From the NCBI RefSeq assembly GCF_014195505.1, contig NZ_JACIBV010000001.1:7316001-7380000 (forward strand): a DNA stretch of 64,000 bases, read 5' to 3'. A program made the translations under genes and the position numbers. This document shows positions 41,401-50,162 of the stretch, one piece after another. Each line of letters begins with the position of its first letter. Within the stretch, counting starts at the first letter, position 1. The notes under the pieces are model-generated. The model saw only the letters and a list, made by a program, of their open reading frames with translations. It was not told the DNA's origin and ran no database searches. This DNA comes from Nonomuraea dietziae (lineage in GTDB: Bacteria > Actinomycetota > Actinomycetes > Streptosporangiales > Streptosporangiaceae).

Positions 41401-43734
41401 GCCGAAGCGCACCGGACGGCGGATGTGTCCGGCCCAGTAGGCCGGGTCGACGGCCTGCTCGGGGGTGATCCAGTCGCCGGTCACGTTGGACAGGAACGGC
41501 AGGGCGGGCGTCTGCCGCGGCACGGCGGCCACGAGTGACTCGAACTCCGCCAGGATGGGCTCCATCATCGGCGAGTGGAAGGCGTGCGAGGTGCGCAGCC
41601 TGGTGGCCTTGACGCCCTTGCCGTCGAGCAGCTCGGCGAAGGCCGTGATCGCCTCATCCGTCCCGGCCACCACGCAGGTGCCAGGGCCGTTCACCGTGGC
41701 CACGCTCACCCCGTCGATGAGCAGCTCGGCGGCCTCCTGCTCGTCCTTCATCACCGCGAGCATCGAACCGGCGGGCATCGACTGCATCAGCCGCCCGCGC
41801 GCCGCCACCAGCCGCAGCGCGTCGGGCAGGGTGAACACCCCGGCGAGCGTGGCGGCGACGTACTCCCCGATGGAGTGACCGATCATTCCTGTGGGCTGCG
41901 CGCCGAGCTCCTGCCAGAGCCTGGCCAACGCGTACTCCACGGTGAACAGCGCGGGCTGGGTGAAGCGGGTCTCACGCAGCCTGTCGTCGCCGTCCTCGGC
42001 GAACATCAGCTGCCTGATGTCCTCGCCCAGCTCGGCACGCAGGAGCTCCGCGCACTCGTCGACGGCGGCGGCGAAGGCCGGCTGGGCCGCGTAGAGCGCG
42101 GCGCCCATGCCCGCGTACTGCGCGCCCTGCCCGGAGAAGAGGAAGGCCACCTTGGGCAGTGTTCCGCCCGCGTCCCCTGCCGGGTGCCGCTTGCGGTCGG
42201 TCAGCGCGCTCACCGCGCCGGCCAGGTCGTCGGCCACGACGGCGACGCGGTGCCGAAGCTCCGGCCGGCCCACCCGCAGCGTGTGGGCCACGTCGGCGAC
42301 GGAGAGCTCGGGGTGCTCGGTGAGGTGCTCGGCGAGCTGGGTGCGCATGGTGTCGAGCGCGCTCTCGGTGCGGGCCGAGAGCCGCAGCAGCTGCGGCCCC
42401 CGCACGCTCGCGGCGGCGGCGGGGGGCGGCGCCTCCTGGAGGATCACGTGGGCGTTGGTGCCGCCGATGCCGAAGGAGCTCACCGCCGCCCGGCGCGGGC
42501 CGTCCTCCCACTTGGTGGGGGTGGAGACCACGTAGAAGGGGCTGGAGTCGAAGTCGATGGCGGGGTTGGGCCGCTCGAAGTTGATGCTGGGCGGGATCAG
42601 GCCGTGCTCCATGGCGAGCACCGTCTTGATCACGCCGACGACGCCGGAGGCCTGGCTGAGGTGGCCGATGTTGGACTTCACCGAGCCGATGCCGCACCAG
42701 CCGCGATCGTCGGTGCTGCGCCGGTAGACCTCGCTCAGGGCGGCCACCTCGATGGGGTCGCCGAGGGCGGTGCCGGTGCCGTGCGCCTCGATGTAGCCGA
42801 TGGTGCGCGGGTCCACCCCGGCCACGCCGAGCGCCTCGGCGATCACCTCGGTCTGGCCCGCGTGGCTCGGCGCGGAGAAGCCGATCTTGTTGCTGCCGTC
42901 GTTGTTGATCGCGTTCCCCAGCACCACGGCCCGGATGTGGTCGCCGTCGGCCAGCGCGTCCTCCAGGCGCTTGACCACGAGCACGCCTACGCCGCTGCCC
43001 CAGATGGTGCCGTCCGCGCGGGAGTCGAACGGCTTGACGTGCCCGTCGGAGGTGGTGAAGCCGTCCATGGCCGGGTAGCCGGCGCCGTGCGGCAGCTCCA
43101 CGCAGACCCCGCCGGCCAGCGCCATGTCGCACTCCCCGTTGCGCAGCGACTCGCAGGCCAGGTGCAGGGCGACCAGGGAGGAGGAGCAGGCGGTGGTGAC
43201 GGTCATGGCCGGCCCGCGCAGGTTCAGCCGGTAGGAGACCGTGGTGGCGACGTAGTCGATGTTGTTGCCGATCGACATGCCGAGCTTGACCGCGTTGCTG
43301 TCGAGATCGGGGTTGGTCTGGAGGTTGAGCCACTGGTACTGGTTGGGCCCGGATCCGCCGTAGACGCCGATGGCGCCCTCGTAGGTGGCCGGGTCGTAGC
43401 CGGCGTCCTGCAGCGCGGCGTGCGACTGCTCCAGGAAGACCCGCTGCTGCGGGTCGGCGAGCTCCGCCTCGCGCGCGCTCATGCCGAACAGACGGTTGTC
43501 GAAGCCCTCCATATCGATCATGACCGGCGCGGCCTTGATGAAGGAGGAGCTGGCCAGGGTCTCCGGGGTCACACCCCGGGCGAGCTGCTCCTCGTCGGTG
43601 AAGAAGGTCACCGACTCCACTCCGTCGACCAGGTTGCGCCAGAACTGGCCGAGATCGTTCGCACCCGGTACACGGGCGCTCATGCCGATGATGGCGATGG
43701 GCTCGGCGCCCGAGTGGTTGGACAACTCTGTCAC
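38440..43734 (-). CDS. type I polyketide synthase, KS-AT-KR-DH-ACP
   Basis: 1764 residues in one module. KS (10-435) has TACSSS (Cys about 181), EAHGTGT and SNIGHLSQ intact. AT (515-830) has GHSIGEY and HAFHS, predicting malonyl-CoA. A KR structural region follows from about 890, then the NADPH motif LITGGLGGIG (about 1116) with an active KR-like VDYCAANAF. DH has HRIGGVPVLP (His about 1342) and the second acid in LHPALLDVATSF. The ACP Ser is about 1690 (GGNSL). KR before DH is not the usual order. The product would be a 2,3-unsaturated two-carbon extension. The C-terminal tail is repetitive Pro/Ala/Ser/Thr. Confidence 0.93.
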   Translation of the reverse strand: MTELSNHSGAEPIAIIGMSARVPGANDLGQFWRNLVDGVESVTFFTDEEQLARGVTPETLASSSFIKAAPVMIDMEGFDNRLFGMSAREAELADPQQRVFLEQSHAALQDAGYDPATYEGAIGVYGGSGPNQYQWLNLQTNPDLDSNAVKLGMSIGNNIDYVATTVSYRLNLRGPAMTVTTACSSSLVALHLACESLRNGECDMALAGGVCVELPHGAGYPAMDGFTTSDGHVKPFDSRADGTIWGSGVGVLVVKRLEDALADGDHIRAVVLGNAINNDGSNKIGFSAPSHAGQTEVIAEALGVAGVDPRTIGYIEAHGTGTALGDPIEVAALSEVYRRSTDDRGWCGIGSVKSNIGHLSQASGVVGVIKTVLAMEHGLIPPSINFERPNPAIDFDSSPFYVVSTPTKWEDGPRRAAVSSFGIGGTNAHVILQEAPPPAAAASVRGPQLLRLSARTESALDTMRTQLAEHLTEHPELSVADVAHTLRVGRPELRHRVAVVADDLAGAVSALTDRKRHPAGDAGGTLPKVAFLFSGQGAQYAGMGAALYAAQPAFAAAVDECAELLRAELGEDIRQLMFAEDGDDRLRETRFTQPALFTVEYALARLWQELGAQPTGMIGHSIGEYVAATLAGVFTLPDALRLVAARGRLMQSMPAGSMLAVMKDEQEAAELLIDGVSVATVNGPGTCVVAGTDEAITAFAELLDGKGVKATRLRTSHAFHSPMMEPILAEFESLVAAVPRQTPALPFLSNVTGDWITPEQAVDPAYWAGHIRRPVRFGDCVARLLAEKDWVMLECGPGKQLAQLARMQLRGAKDVLPPLASLPGPGESAGDLDVLYGSAARLWSAGVPITVDGDQGHRVPLPGYPYEREYRFISPGEAGAKPKAPQPSGPRALEDWFEIPAWRQLTPSPLGEPVTRCLAFVSGERGEELVTALRAQGAEVTVVRPGAGYSGEFTVRPGERADYDALISALGDSLPSRIVHAWALDSDPAQAQEHGFFSLLFLVQALAAEQRADGVRLDVLTSGTEDPLGGADLTRPEYALMAGIARVVPLEVDGLQVRHLDLESGGTPAASVLAELRREPAGDVLALRGGRRWVREFQPVRLSEGDSGLREEGVYLITGGLGGIGLTLAEHLGTRLRARVALLGRGGTVTPRAARAIARIEQAGGKVTVMAADVTDPARLREVREEVLAAHGGLHGIVHAAGLPGGGMAEIKERAVAQAVLDPKVAGTAALFDVFGDLELDFVALCSSVTAVSGGFGQVDYCAANAFQDAFARARHGTRVLSINWGAWLEVGMAANADAAGLAAAAGSTAVAEGTPVDHPVVRSRTHDRASGPLAADTHWVLDEHRIGGVPVLPATGQLECARAAFAAVVPAPGEGHAVELRDVVFLEPLAVPDDTTTELVVSFADGSAFEVRAGERLHTQGAAAWVRPAPVAAVDVAALKAGMTPEAEQDGEYAGVLTFGPRWRSPELIWRAEGEELAFVEGTEQVAAEVGDWGLHPALLDVATSFGRGNGGGAYLPLSYGRLLVRSALPDRFYSHLRRRGDGGAEVVTADLTLMDEAGTVLVEIEEFVLRRIDASAVTGSLGAGDQQSGTGIRPADGAEAFFRVLAAADLGPQVVVSATALAEITRRERLTRQSLETQATVAARSEDFVAPEGEVEAALARVWSEILGVPDVGADDDFFELGGNSLIAVQLIAQARAAVGVKLPMRTLFEAPSVRQMAARVEQIRAEQPATPASTPASTPASTPAATPAAPATTIPRVARGR
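38483..38541. repeat. 12-bp tandem repeats coding the PKS C-terminal tail
   Basis: Four to five copies of a GCCGGGGTGGAT-like unit encode a TPAS/TPAA tail after the ACP of the PKS. They may form a flexible linker or docking tail. The near-identity of units suggests slippage. Confidence 0.7.
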
Positions 43735-46700
43735 TGTCTCCTCCTGCGCTTGTCCCGCAGCTGGCGGCGTGTGTCGGCACGCCGGTCGGCGCGGCTCAGT
43801 TCCGGATTCGCGGCATCACCGTCGAGGTGGGCGGCCAGCGCGCGTACGGTCGGGTAGCGGAACATGTCCACAACCGTCACCTGGCGCCCGGTCAGGGCGG
43901 CCAGCCGGTCGCGGACCACGACGACGGCCATGGAGGTGCCGCCGACGTCGAAGAAATTGTCGGTCGCGAGCACCTCGGCTCGGCCGAGCACGTCTCGCCA
44001 GATCCCGGCGAGCAGCCGCTCGGTGTCGGTGGCGAGATCCGCGCGGAGCCCGGATTCCGGTCGTACGGCTTGCGCAGGCTCGTCCGTCACGCCGTGCGCG
44101 AGCGTGGTGACCTGCCTCAGCTCGAAGCCGGCCGCGGGGGCGCCGGGGGCGGCCACGGCCTGGTCGAGCAGGTCGGTGAAGGACCGGAGCAGCAGCTCGA
44201 TGCGCTCGGCGGTGTAGAGGTCGGTGTTGTAGACGACATCGACCGCGTACCTCCCGTCCCGCTCGACGACGTAGACCGTCAGATCGAACGGGGAACCCGC
44301 AGGCGCGGGCACGATGCCGGTGGAGCTCAGCCCCTTCAGCTCCAGCCGCGGCTCGGGGAAGTTGAAGACGTTGAAGAGCACCTGCACCAGCGGCGCACGG
44401 CTGGGCTCACGGCGTATCGCCAGTGCTCCGACGATGTCCTCGATGGCGGCGCCGGGCCTGGCCATCGCGTCGATCATCGCATCGGCGCAGCCACGCACCC
44501 GCTCCGCGAAGGAGGCTTCCCCTGCCGAGCGCAGGCGGATCGGCACGATGTCGACGAAGAAGCCGATCAGGTCCTGGAAGGCCTCGTGCCTGCGGTCCGC
44601 CACGGGGGTGCCGACCACGATGTCGTCACGGCCGGTGACGCGCCGGACCAGCTCGGCGAAGGCGGCCAGCCACACGCTCGGCGCGGTGGTGCCCAGCCGT
44701 GCGGCCAGCTCGCGGACGCCCGCTGTGGTCTCCGCCGTCAGCGCGGCGGTGGCCAGGGCGCCGGCATGGCTCTGCACGGCCGGCCGCGGGCGGTCCCTGG
44801 GCAGGTCGAGCGTCGTGGGGGCGTCGGCCAGCGAGCGGGCCCACCAGGCCAGGTCCTCCCCGGAGCGCCTGCCGTCCCGCGCCGCTCGCCAGGCGGCGTA
44901 GTCGGCGAAGGTCGCCTCCGGCTCGTCCAGGACCTCGCCGGCGTAGGCGCGGGCCAGGTCGTCGAAGAACGGGCCCTGCGACCAGCCGTCGAAGACGGCG
45001 TGGTGGAAGGTCACCACCAGCACGTGGTCGTCCGGGCCCAGCCGGAGCAGCCTGGCCTGCCAGAGCGGGCCGCGGGCCAGGTCGAAGTGCTGGGCGCCGG
45101 CCCGGTCCAGCCAGGCGCGGACCTCATCGGGCAGGCCGTCCGAGCCACTGCCGGGCCCGTCCGGCCGGCTGCCCGGCGCGCCGTCCAGGATCTCGACCGC
45201 TATCCGCGCGGGTTCGGGCGCGGACACCTCCACGCGGGGCACGCCACCGTCGTCGGGCACCCGCCAGCGGAGCACCTCGTGCCGCTCGGCCACCGCGGTC
45301 AGCGCCCGCTCCAGCGCCACCACGTCGAGTGGACCGCGCAGGCGCTCGGCGAGCGCGATGTTGTAGGCGACGTTGCCGGGGAAGAGCCGCTCCAGGAACC
45401 ACAACCGACGCTGCGCCGCGGTCAGCGCGGGCGGGCTGCCGGAGGGCAGTTCCTCGGCCACGGGAGGCGCGGCTTCCACCAGCGCCGCCAGCGCGCCGAG
45501 GGTGCGCGCGGCGTAGACGTCCTCCACCGCCACCTCACGCCCCAGTGCCTCGCGAAGGCCGCTGACCAGGCGCATGGCGCTGATGGAATGCCCACCGGAG
45601 GCGAAGAAGTCGTCCTCCAGCCCCGGGACGCGGTCGAGCACCCGAGCCCAGACCTCGGCCACGGCGCGCTCGGTCGACGATTCCGGCGGCGAGCCCAGGG
45701 CCGGTGCGTCAGTCACCAGCTCATGCAGCGCCTGGAGGTCGACCTTGCCCGACGAGGACATCGGCAGGCTGGGCAGGATCAGTATGTCGGCGGGGACCAT
45801 CGCCTCGGGCAGCCGCTCCGCGCAGTGCTCTCGCAGCAGGTCCGGGCGCACGCCGTCCGCAGTGCAGAAGGCCACGAGCCGGACACCCGCCGGACCCTCG
45901 ACCGCCTCCACCACGGCGTGCCCGACCTGCGGGTGCCCGCGCAGCACGGTCTCCACCTCGCCGATCTCCACCCGCTGCCCGCGGATCTTGACCTGCCGGT
46001 CGGTCCTGCCCAGGAACATCAGGTTCCCGTCCGGCTGCAGCACCACGAGGTCGCCGGTCCGGTAGAGCCGCTCGCCGTCGCCGCCGAACGGGTCGGGCAC
46101 GAAGCGTTCGGCTGTCAGATCGGGTCGCCCCAGGTATCCGCGGGCCAGCCCGACCCCGCCGATCAGCAGCTCGCCGGGCACGCCCACCGGAACCTCGCGC
46201 AGCTCCTCGTCCACGACATGGACGCGGTTCCCGTGCTGAACGGCGCCGATCGGCAGCGGCCTGTCCCAGCTTCCCTCGGCCTCGAAGACGGTGACCGCCA
46301 CCGTTGCCTCGGTCGGACCGTAGTAGTTGAGAAACCGCCTGCTCGCCCAGCGCTCCACCTGCTCAGGGCCGGGGGCCTCGGAGCCGGTGACCAGCACCCG
46401 CCACTCGGGCAGGCGCGCCGGATCCAGCACCGGCAGCAGGGAGGGCGGCACGACACCGGAGGTGATGCCGTGCTCCACGCAGAAACGCTGAAGCCGTACG
46501 GGGTCACGACGGTCGTCGTCGCCTGCCAGCATCACCGTGGCCCCGGCAGCCAGGTGCACGAACAGGTCGTGCACCGACACGTCGAAGCTGAGCGAGGCGA
46601 AGGCGAGGCCGCGCGTGTCCTCATCGACGCCCAGCAGCTCGAGATTGGTGAGCGTGTAGGCGCAGGCGCTGCGATGGGTGACCACCACGCCCTTGGGTGT

Positions 46701-47141
46701 GCCGGTGGATCCCGAGGTGTGCAGCACATAGGCCGCGTTGCCGGGTAGCGCAGGACACTGTCCGGGCGCGGCGGGCGGGCCTTCCACCGGGACGGTCCGC
46801 ACCCCGTCGAACAGCTCCGTGGTGGACTCGTCCACCACGATCAGCTGGAGCCCCGCGTTCCTGATGATCTGCTCCCTGCGCGCGGCGGGGCCGTCGGGGT
46901 CGAGCGGCACGTACGCGCCTCCGGCCAGAAGCACGCCGAGCACTCCGGTGACCATGCTCGGCCGGCGTCGCAGGCAGACTCCCACCAGACGCTCCGGCCC
47001 CACGTCCGGCAGCCGCGCGGCCAGGCCGCCCGCCTGCTCGGCCAGTTCGCCGTACGTGAGCACCTCCTGCCACTGCCGCACGGCAGGTGCCCACGGGCGG
47101 CGCTCGGCCTGGGCCAGGACCAGATCGGGCAGTGTCGTCAT
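43731..47141 (-). CDS. NRPS with A-T-C-T domains
   Basis: 1136 residues: A (1-500; TSGSTGTPKGVVV near 150, NYYGPTEATVAV, LYRTGDLVVLQPDG), T1 (Ser about 518 in GGHSISAM), C (about 560-1000; HHAVFDGWS near 712, a canonical HHxxxDG), T2 (Ser about 1067 in GGTSMAVV). The A pocket read by eye is D-V-H-V-V-G-Y-V-A-K, which I cannot assign. The second T has no A domain of its own, so its substrate must arrive in trans, for example from the A-T protein or another loading route. It ends in a basic tail (RRQLRDKRRRRQ). It overlaps the LanB-like gene and the PKS by 4 bp each. Confidence 0.92.
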   Translation of the reverse strand: MTTLPDLVLAQAERRPWAPAVRQWQEVLTYGELAEQAGGLAARLPDVGPERLVGVCLRRRPSMVTGVLGVLLAGGAYVPLDPDGPAARREQIIRNAGLQLIVVDESTTELFDGVRTVPVEGPPAAPGQCPALPGNAAYVLHTSGSTGTPKGVVVTHRSACAYTLTNLELLGVDEDTRGLAFASLSFDVSVHDLFVHLAAGATVMLAGDDDRRDPVRLQRFCVEHGITSGVVPPSLLPVLDPARLPEWRVLVTGSEAPGPEQVERWASRRFLNYYGPTEATVAVTVFEAEGSWDRPLPIGAVQHGNRVHVVDEELREVPVGVPGELLIGGVGLARGYLGRPDLTAERFVPDPFGGDGERLYRTGDLVVLQPDGNLMFLGRTDRQVKIRGQRVEIGEVETVLRGHPQVGHAVVEAVEGPAGVRLVAFCTADGVRPDLLREHCAERLPEAMVPADILILPSLPMSSSGKVDLQALHELVTDAPALGSPPESSTERAVAEVWARVLDRVPGLEDDFFASGGHSISAMRLVSGLREALGREVAVEDVYAARTLGALAALVEAAPPVAEELPSGSPPALTAAQRRLWFLERLFPGNVAYNIALAERLRGPLDVVALERALTAVAERHEVLRWRVPDDGGVPRVEVSAPEPARIAVEILDGAPGSRPDGPGSGSDGLPDEVRAWLDRAGAQHFDLARGPLWQARLLRLGPDDHVLVVTFHHAVFDGWSQGPFFDDLARAYAGEVLDEPEATFADYAAWRAARDGRRSGEDLAWWARSLADAPTTLDLPRDRPRPAVQSHAGALATAALTAETTAGVRELAARLGTTAPSVWLAAFAELVRRVTGRDDIVVGTPVADRRHEAFQDLIGFFVDIVPIRLRSAGEASFAERVRGCADAMIDAMARPGAAIEDIVGALAIRREPSRAPLVQVLFNVFNFPEPRLELKGLSSTGIVPAPAGSPFDLTVYVVERDGRYAVDVVYNTDLYTAERIELLLRSFTDLLDQAVAAPGAPAAGFELRQVTTLAHGVTDEPAQAVRPESGLRADLATDTERLLAGIWRDVLGRAEVLATDNFFDVGGTSMAVVVVRDRLAALTGRQVTVVDMFRYPTVRALAAHLDGDAANPELSRADRRADTRRQLRDKRRRRQ

Positions 47142-49432
47142 CCCGCGCCTCCAGGAAGTGGATCGACCATGTGCATGCGCAGCTCCGTGAAGTAGCGGCG
47201 GCCCTCGGCGTCGGACAGCCAGGTCTGGTCCGGGCCGGGGAGCATCTCGGAGATCACCAACCGCACGTCCTGCCCGGCGGTGAGGCTGGCCGAGCGGACC
47301 ATCGAGCAGAGCAGGTCGGCGAAGACCGGGCTGGTGAGGTCGACGTAGAGCGGTTTGATCTCCGTGGACAGCTTGACGAAGACCCGCTCGGGCAGGCCGA
47401 GCTCACGCCGCCAGCGGCGCACGGCCAGGTACCGTGCGCGCTCACCGCCGACGTCGGTCAGTCCCGTCGCGTCCACGGTGGTCCGCCAGGTACGGCGGGC
47501 GACGACCAGCCGGTCGATGGTGATCCTCGGGGTGTGCCGATCGCCTCCGACGAGCTTGAAGCCGTCCACGGCGTGGATCGACACCAGCTGCGAGAAGACC
47601 TCCAGCAGTGGCCGGCTCCTCCCGTCCGGCATGGTGGCCACCAGCTCCCCGCCCACCTCGTCGACCAGCACGCCCGTGGCGGGCACCAGCCGGTCGGGGT
47701 CGGCGCCCGGGGCGGCCGTCCAGCCCAGCTGAATGTCGGTCGGGTGGTCCAGCCCGTGCGTCACCCGGCCGGTGTAGCGGGGCCACTCCACCGGGTAGAG
47801 CGGCCTGACCCGGTCGGTTCCCAGGTCCTCGGCCAGCGCGTCGCGCAGCGCGCCGGGATCGGGGTGGGCGAGGCTGAAGACGGCGCAGTCGAAGGTCGCC
47901 CAGGCCGCGTGCATCTCGCCCATGACCACCACGTAGTCGCCGCGGTTGACCGCCTCGACGCTGTCGGCGCAGATCTGCAGGTCGGGGCTGTGCAACCGGC
48001 CGTCCGACCAGCCGGGTCCTGCGGTGGCGAACGCGTCGGAGGCGGCCAGCTCGCGGGCGGTGAAGGTCAGCTCGGCGGTGTCCGGGTCGACCTGGTCCAG
48101 GCCGAACAGCTCCGACCAGCGGCGGGCGAACTCCTCGGCGATGGCGTCCACGGGTCTGGGACCGGTGCCGAACAGCATGCCCTGGGCGAGGTACCACAGG
48201 TCGGACAGCAGCACCGGGCCGTCCGCGCGCAGCTCCTCGTACAGCTCGCGCAGCGCCTGGCCGTAGGTCGTCGCCAGCTCGGCCGTCAGCCAGCGGGCGG
48301 CCTGGAGCATGAGCGCCAGCGGCTCGGCGACGCCGTCGATCAGCGGCTTGCCCACGGTCACTCGCACGTCGCGCGTGGTGTCCTCGTAGACCAGGCCGCG
48401 GCCGGCGTAGGTCCGGCCGGTCCTGCGGACCGAGTCGGCGCCGGTGACCTCGCTGAACACCGTGCTGAGCGCCTCCATCGCGGCGCGCAGGGCATCCGGG
48501 TCGCCCGCGGCGCGCGCCACCTCCCGCTTGGCGGATGCCAGCCGCTCCAACCCGGCATGGGCCCGCTCGCGCACGGCCGGGTCCTCGATGCCGGCCAGCA
48601 GCCGCCGGAGGTGCTCCTCGGCGTGCGGGCTCTGCGGCACGTCACCCTGCCAGGTCAGCAGGCCGCGCCCGGTCAGGAGGTCGAGCTGCAGGTAGGCGTC
48701 GGCTTCGGTGCGGATGCCCGCCTGCCCGGCCACCTCGGCGGCCACGTCGACGGCACGGCGCCTGCCGTCGCAGCGCGACAGCAGCAGTGCCTCGGCGGCC
48801 GACACCGGGACGGGCGGCTGCGCCGGCCGCCGCACCTGGCGGCCGTCCAGGGTCAGCTGAGGCTGCAGGGCGGGTGGCAACCAGCGGCGCACCGCGGGGT
48901 CCTCGGCCAGCTTCGCCGCGTACGCGCGCAGCGCCCAGTCCTCGAAGAACACGCGCCGGTCCGACAGCAGCCGTTCGCCAGGCCGTACCTCCAGAGCCGG
49001 GCCGTCCTCCGAGCACCGAACCCAGGTCACCGGCCCGAAGAAGCCCACCGTCTCGTTCTTGGCGCTGTAGCGCTGCCAGTACTTGACGACGATGCGCTCC
49101 CGTTCGCGCCGCCTGCTGTGGCGGCGGCCGCCGGGGGTCAGGGCGTCCAGCGAGACCAGGGCGCCCCGGTTCTGCCAGGTGATCGCCTCGCGGAAGAGCG
49201 GGTCGGCGGCGATCTCGGTCAGCTCGTCGCCCAGCTCGTGGCCGGCCTCCTCGAGGATCTTGTCGAAGTCTTCCGCCGCGAGCTCGCCCGAGAGCAACGC
49301 GTCCGCTGCCTGCGCGCAGTCGGGGGCGGACAGGCGCGCCAGGCCGTCGGCGGGGAAGCCGGTGCTGCGCAGCAGCGCCTCGCTCCACACCCACCAGCCG
49401 GTGTCGCCGAGCGGCATGCGGTGGTCGCTCAT
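47138..49432 (-). CDS. LanB-like dehydratase / glutamyl-tRNA-type transferase domain protein
   Basis: 764 residues from ATG 49432. It resembles the N-terminal domain of lantibiotic dehydratases (PF04738): ITWQNRGALVSLDALTPGG, KYWQRYSAKNETVGFFGPV (the family's RYSxxxxxxGxF region) and, toward the end, VFVKLSTEIKPLYVDLTSPV. The separate C-terminal elimination (SpaB_C) domain seems absent, judging from length and ending. In full LanB proteins this N-terminal domain uses glutamyl-tRNA; short homologues (PEARLs) attach amino acids from tRNA. No precursor-peptide gene is visible nearby. It overlaps the thioesterase and the NRPS by 4 bp, so it is an integral operon member. Confidence 0.85.
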   Translation of the reverse strand: MSDHRMPLGDTGWWVWSEALLRSTGFPADGLARLSAPDCAQAADALLSGELAAEDFDKILEEAGHELGDELTEIAADPLFREAITWQNRGALVSLDALTPGGRRHSRRRERERIVVKYWQRYSAKNETVGFFGPVTWVRCSEDGPALEVRPGERLLSDRRVFFEDWALRAYAAKLAEDPAVRRWLPPALQPQLTLDGRQVRRPAQPPVPVSAAEALLLSRCDGRRRAVDVAAEVAGQAGIRTEADAYLQLDLLTGRGLLTWQGDVPQSPHAEEHLRRLLAGIEDPAVRERAHAGLERLASAKREVARAAGDPDALRAAMEALSTVFSEVTGADSVRRTGRTYAGRGLVYEDTTRDVRVTVGKPLIDGVAEPLALMLQAARWLTAELATTYGQALRELYEELRADGPVLLSDLWYLAQGMLFGTGPRPVDAIAEEFARRWSELFGLDQVDPDTAELTFTARELAASDAFATAGPGWSDGRLHSPDLQICADSVEAVNRGDYVVVMGEMHAAWATFDCAVFSLAHPDPGALRDALAEDLGTDRVRPLYPVEWPRYTGRVTHGLDHPTDIQLGWTAAPGADPDRLVPATGVLVDEVGGELVATMPDGRSRPLLEVFSQLVSIHAVDGFKLVGGDRHTPRITIDRLVVARRTWRTTVDATGLTDVGGERARYLAVRRWRRELGLPERVFVKLSTEIKPLYVDLTSPVFADLLCSMVRSASLTAGQDVRLVISEMLPGPDQTWLSDAEGRRYFTELRMHMVDPLPGGAG

Positions 49433-50160
49433 GCGCGCACCCGGTCCAGGATGTGGTCCCGCCGCTCGCGCAGGAAGAAGTGGCCGCCCGGCTCGACGCT
49501 GAGAGTGAAGCCGGCGCTGGTGTGCCTGGCCCAGCCCCGCATGGCCTCGACGGAGATCGACTTGTCGTCGGCTCCCGCGAAGGCCTCGATCGGCACCTCG
49601 ATCGGCGGCCCCGGCTGGTAGACGTACTCGTGCAACCAGGTGAAGTCCGCGCGCAGGACCGGCAGGAGGAGCTCGCACAGCTCAGGCTCGGCCAGCAGCT
49701 CCTCCGGCAAGCCGCCGAGCTCGATGAGCCTGCCGAGCAGCTCCTCGTCCGACACCTCCGACAGCTCGGCGAGCGGTTCGACGTGGTCAGGCGGCCGGCA
49801 TCCGCCCAGGTACAGCCGCCGCGGCAGCGGTTGGCCCCGCCTGGTCAGCTCGCGGGTCACCTCGAAGCCCAGCCTGCCGCCCATGGAGTGTCCGTAGATC
49901 GCGTACGGCCGGTCGGCCCTGGCCGAGACGGCGTCGGTGAGTTCCCCGATGTCGATGCCGAAGGGTTCGGAGAAGCGGCCCTCCCGGCCCGGCAGGACCA
50001 TGGGCAGCACCTCGAGCCCGGGCCCCGCCGCGGCGGCCCAGCCCTGGAAGGCTCCGGCCCCTGCGCCCGCCCACGGCAGGCAGAACAGCTGCATGGGCGC
50101 CGCGGGGCGGGGCTGCGGAACGGAGAACCAGCGGTCGAGCGAGCTGGTGTCGGGTCTCAT
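49429..50160 (-). CDS. type II thioesterase
   Basis: A 243-residue alpha/beta hydrolase of the stand-alone editing type: LFCLPWAGAGAGAFQGWA, nucleophile Ser in GHSMGGRL, acid in FAGADDKSIS and His in PGGHFFLRE. Type II thioesterases remove wrong or stalled acyl groups from carrier proteins of NRPS/PKS lines. It lies inside the operon between the KS and LanB-like genes (2-bp gap and 4-bp overlap). It is probably not the chain-releasing enzyme. Confidence 0.92.
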   Translation of the reverse strand: MRPDTSSLDRWFSVPQPRPAAPMQLFCLPWAGAGAGAFQGWAAAAGPGLEVLPMVLPGREGRFSEPFGIDIGELTDAVSARADRPYAIYGHSMGGRLGFEVTRELTRRGQPLPRRLYLGGCRPPDHVEPLAELSEVSDEELLGRLIELGGLPEELLAEPELCELLLPVLRADFTWLHEYVYQPGPPIEVPIEAFAGADDKSISVEAMRGWARHTSAGFTLSVEPGGHFFLRERRDHILDRVRA

Positions 50161-50162
50161 GG

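Noticed and set aside
38311..43857. Long plus-strand frames across the PKS and A-T genes
   Set aside because: They lack any recognised motif, while the minus strand carries intact KS, AT, KR, DH and ACP signatures.
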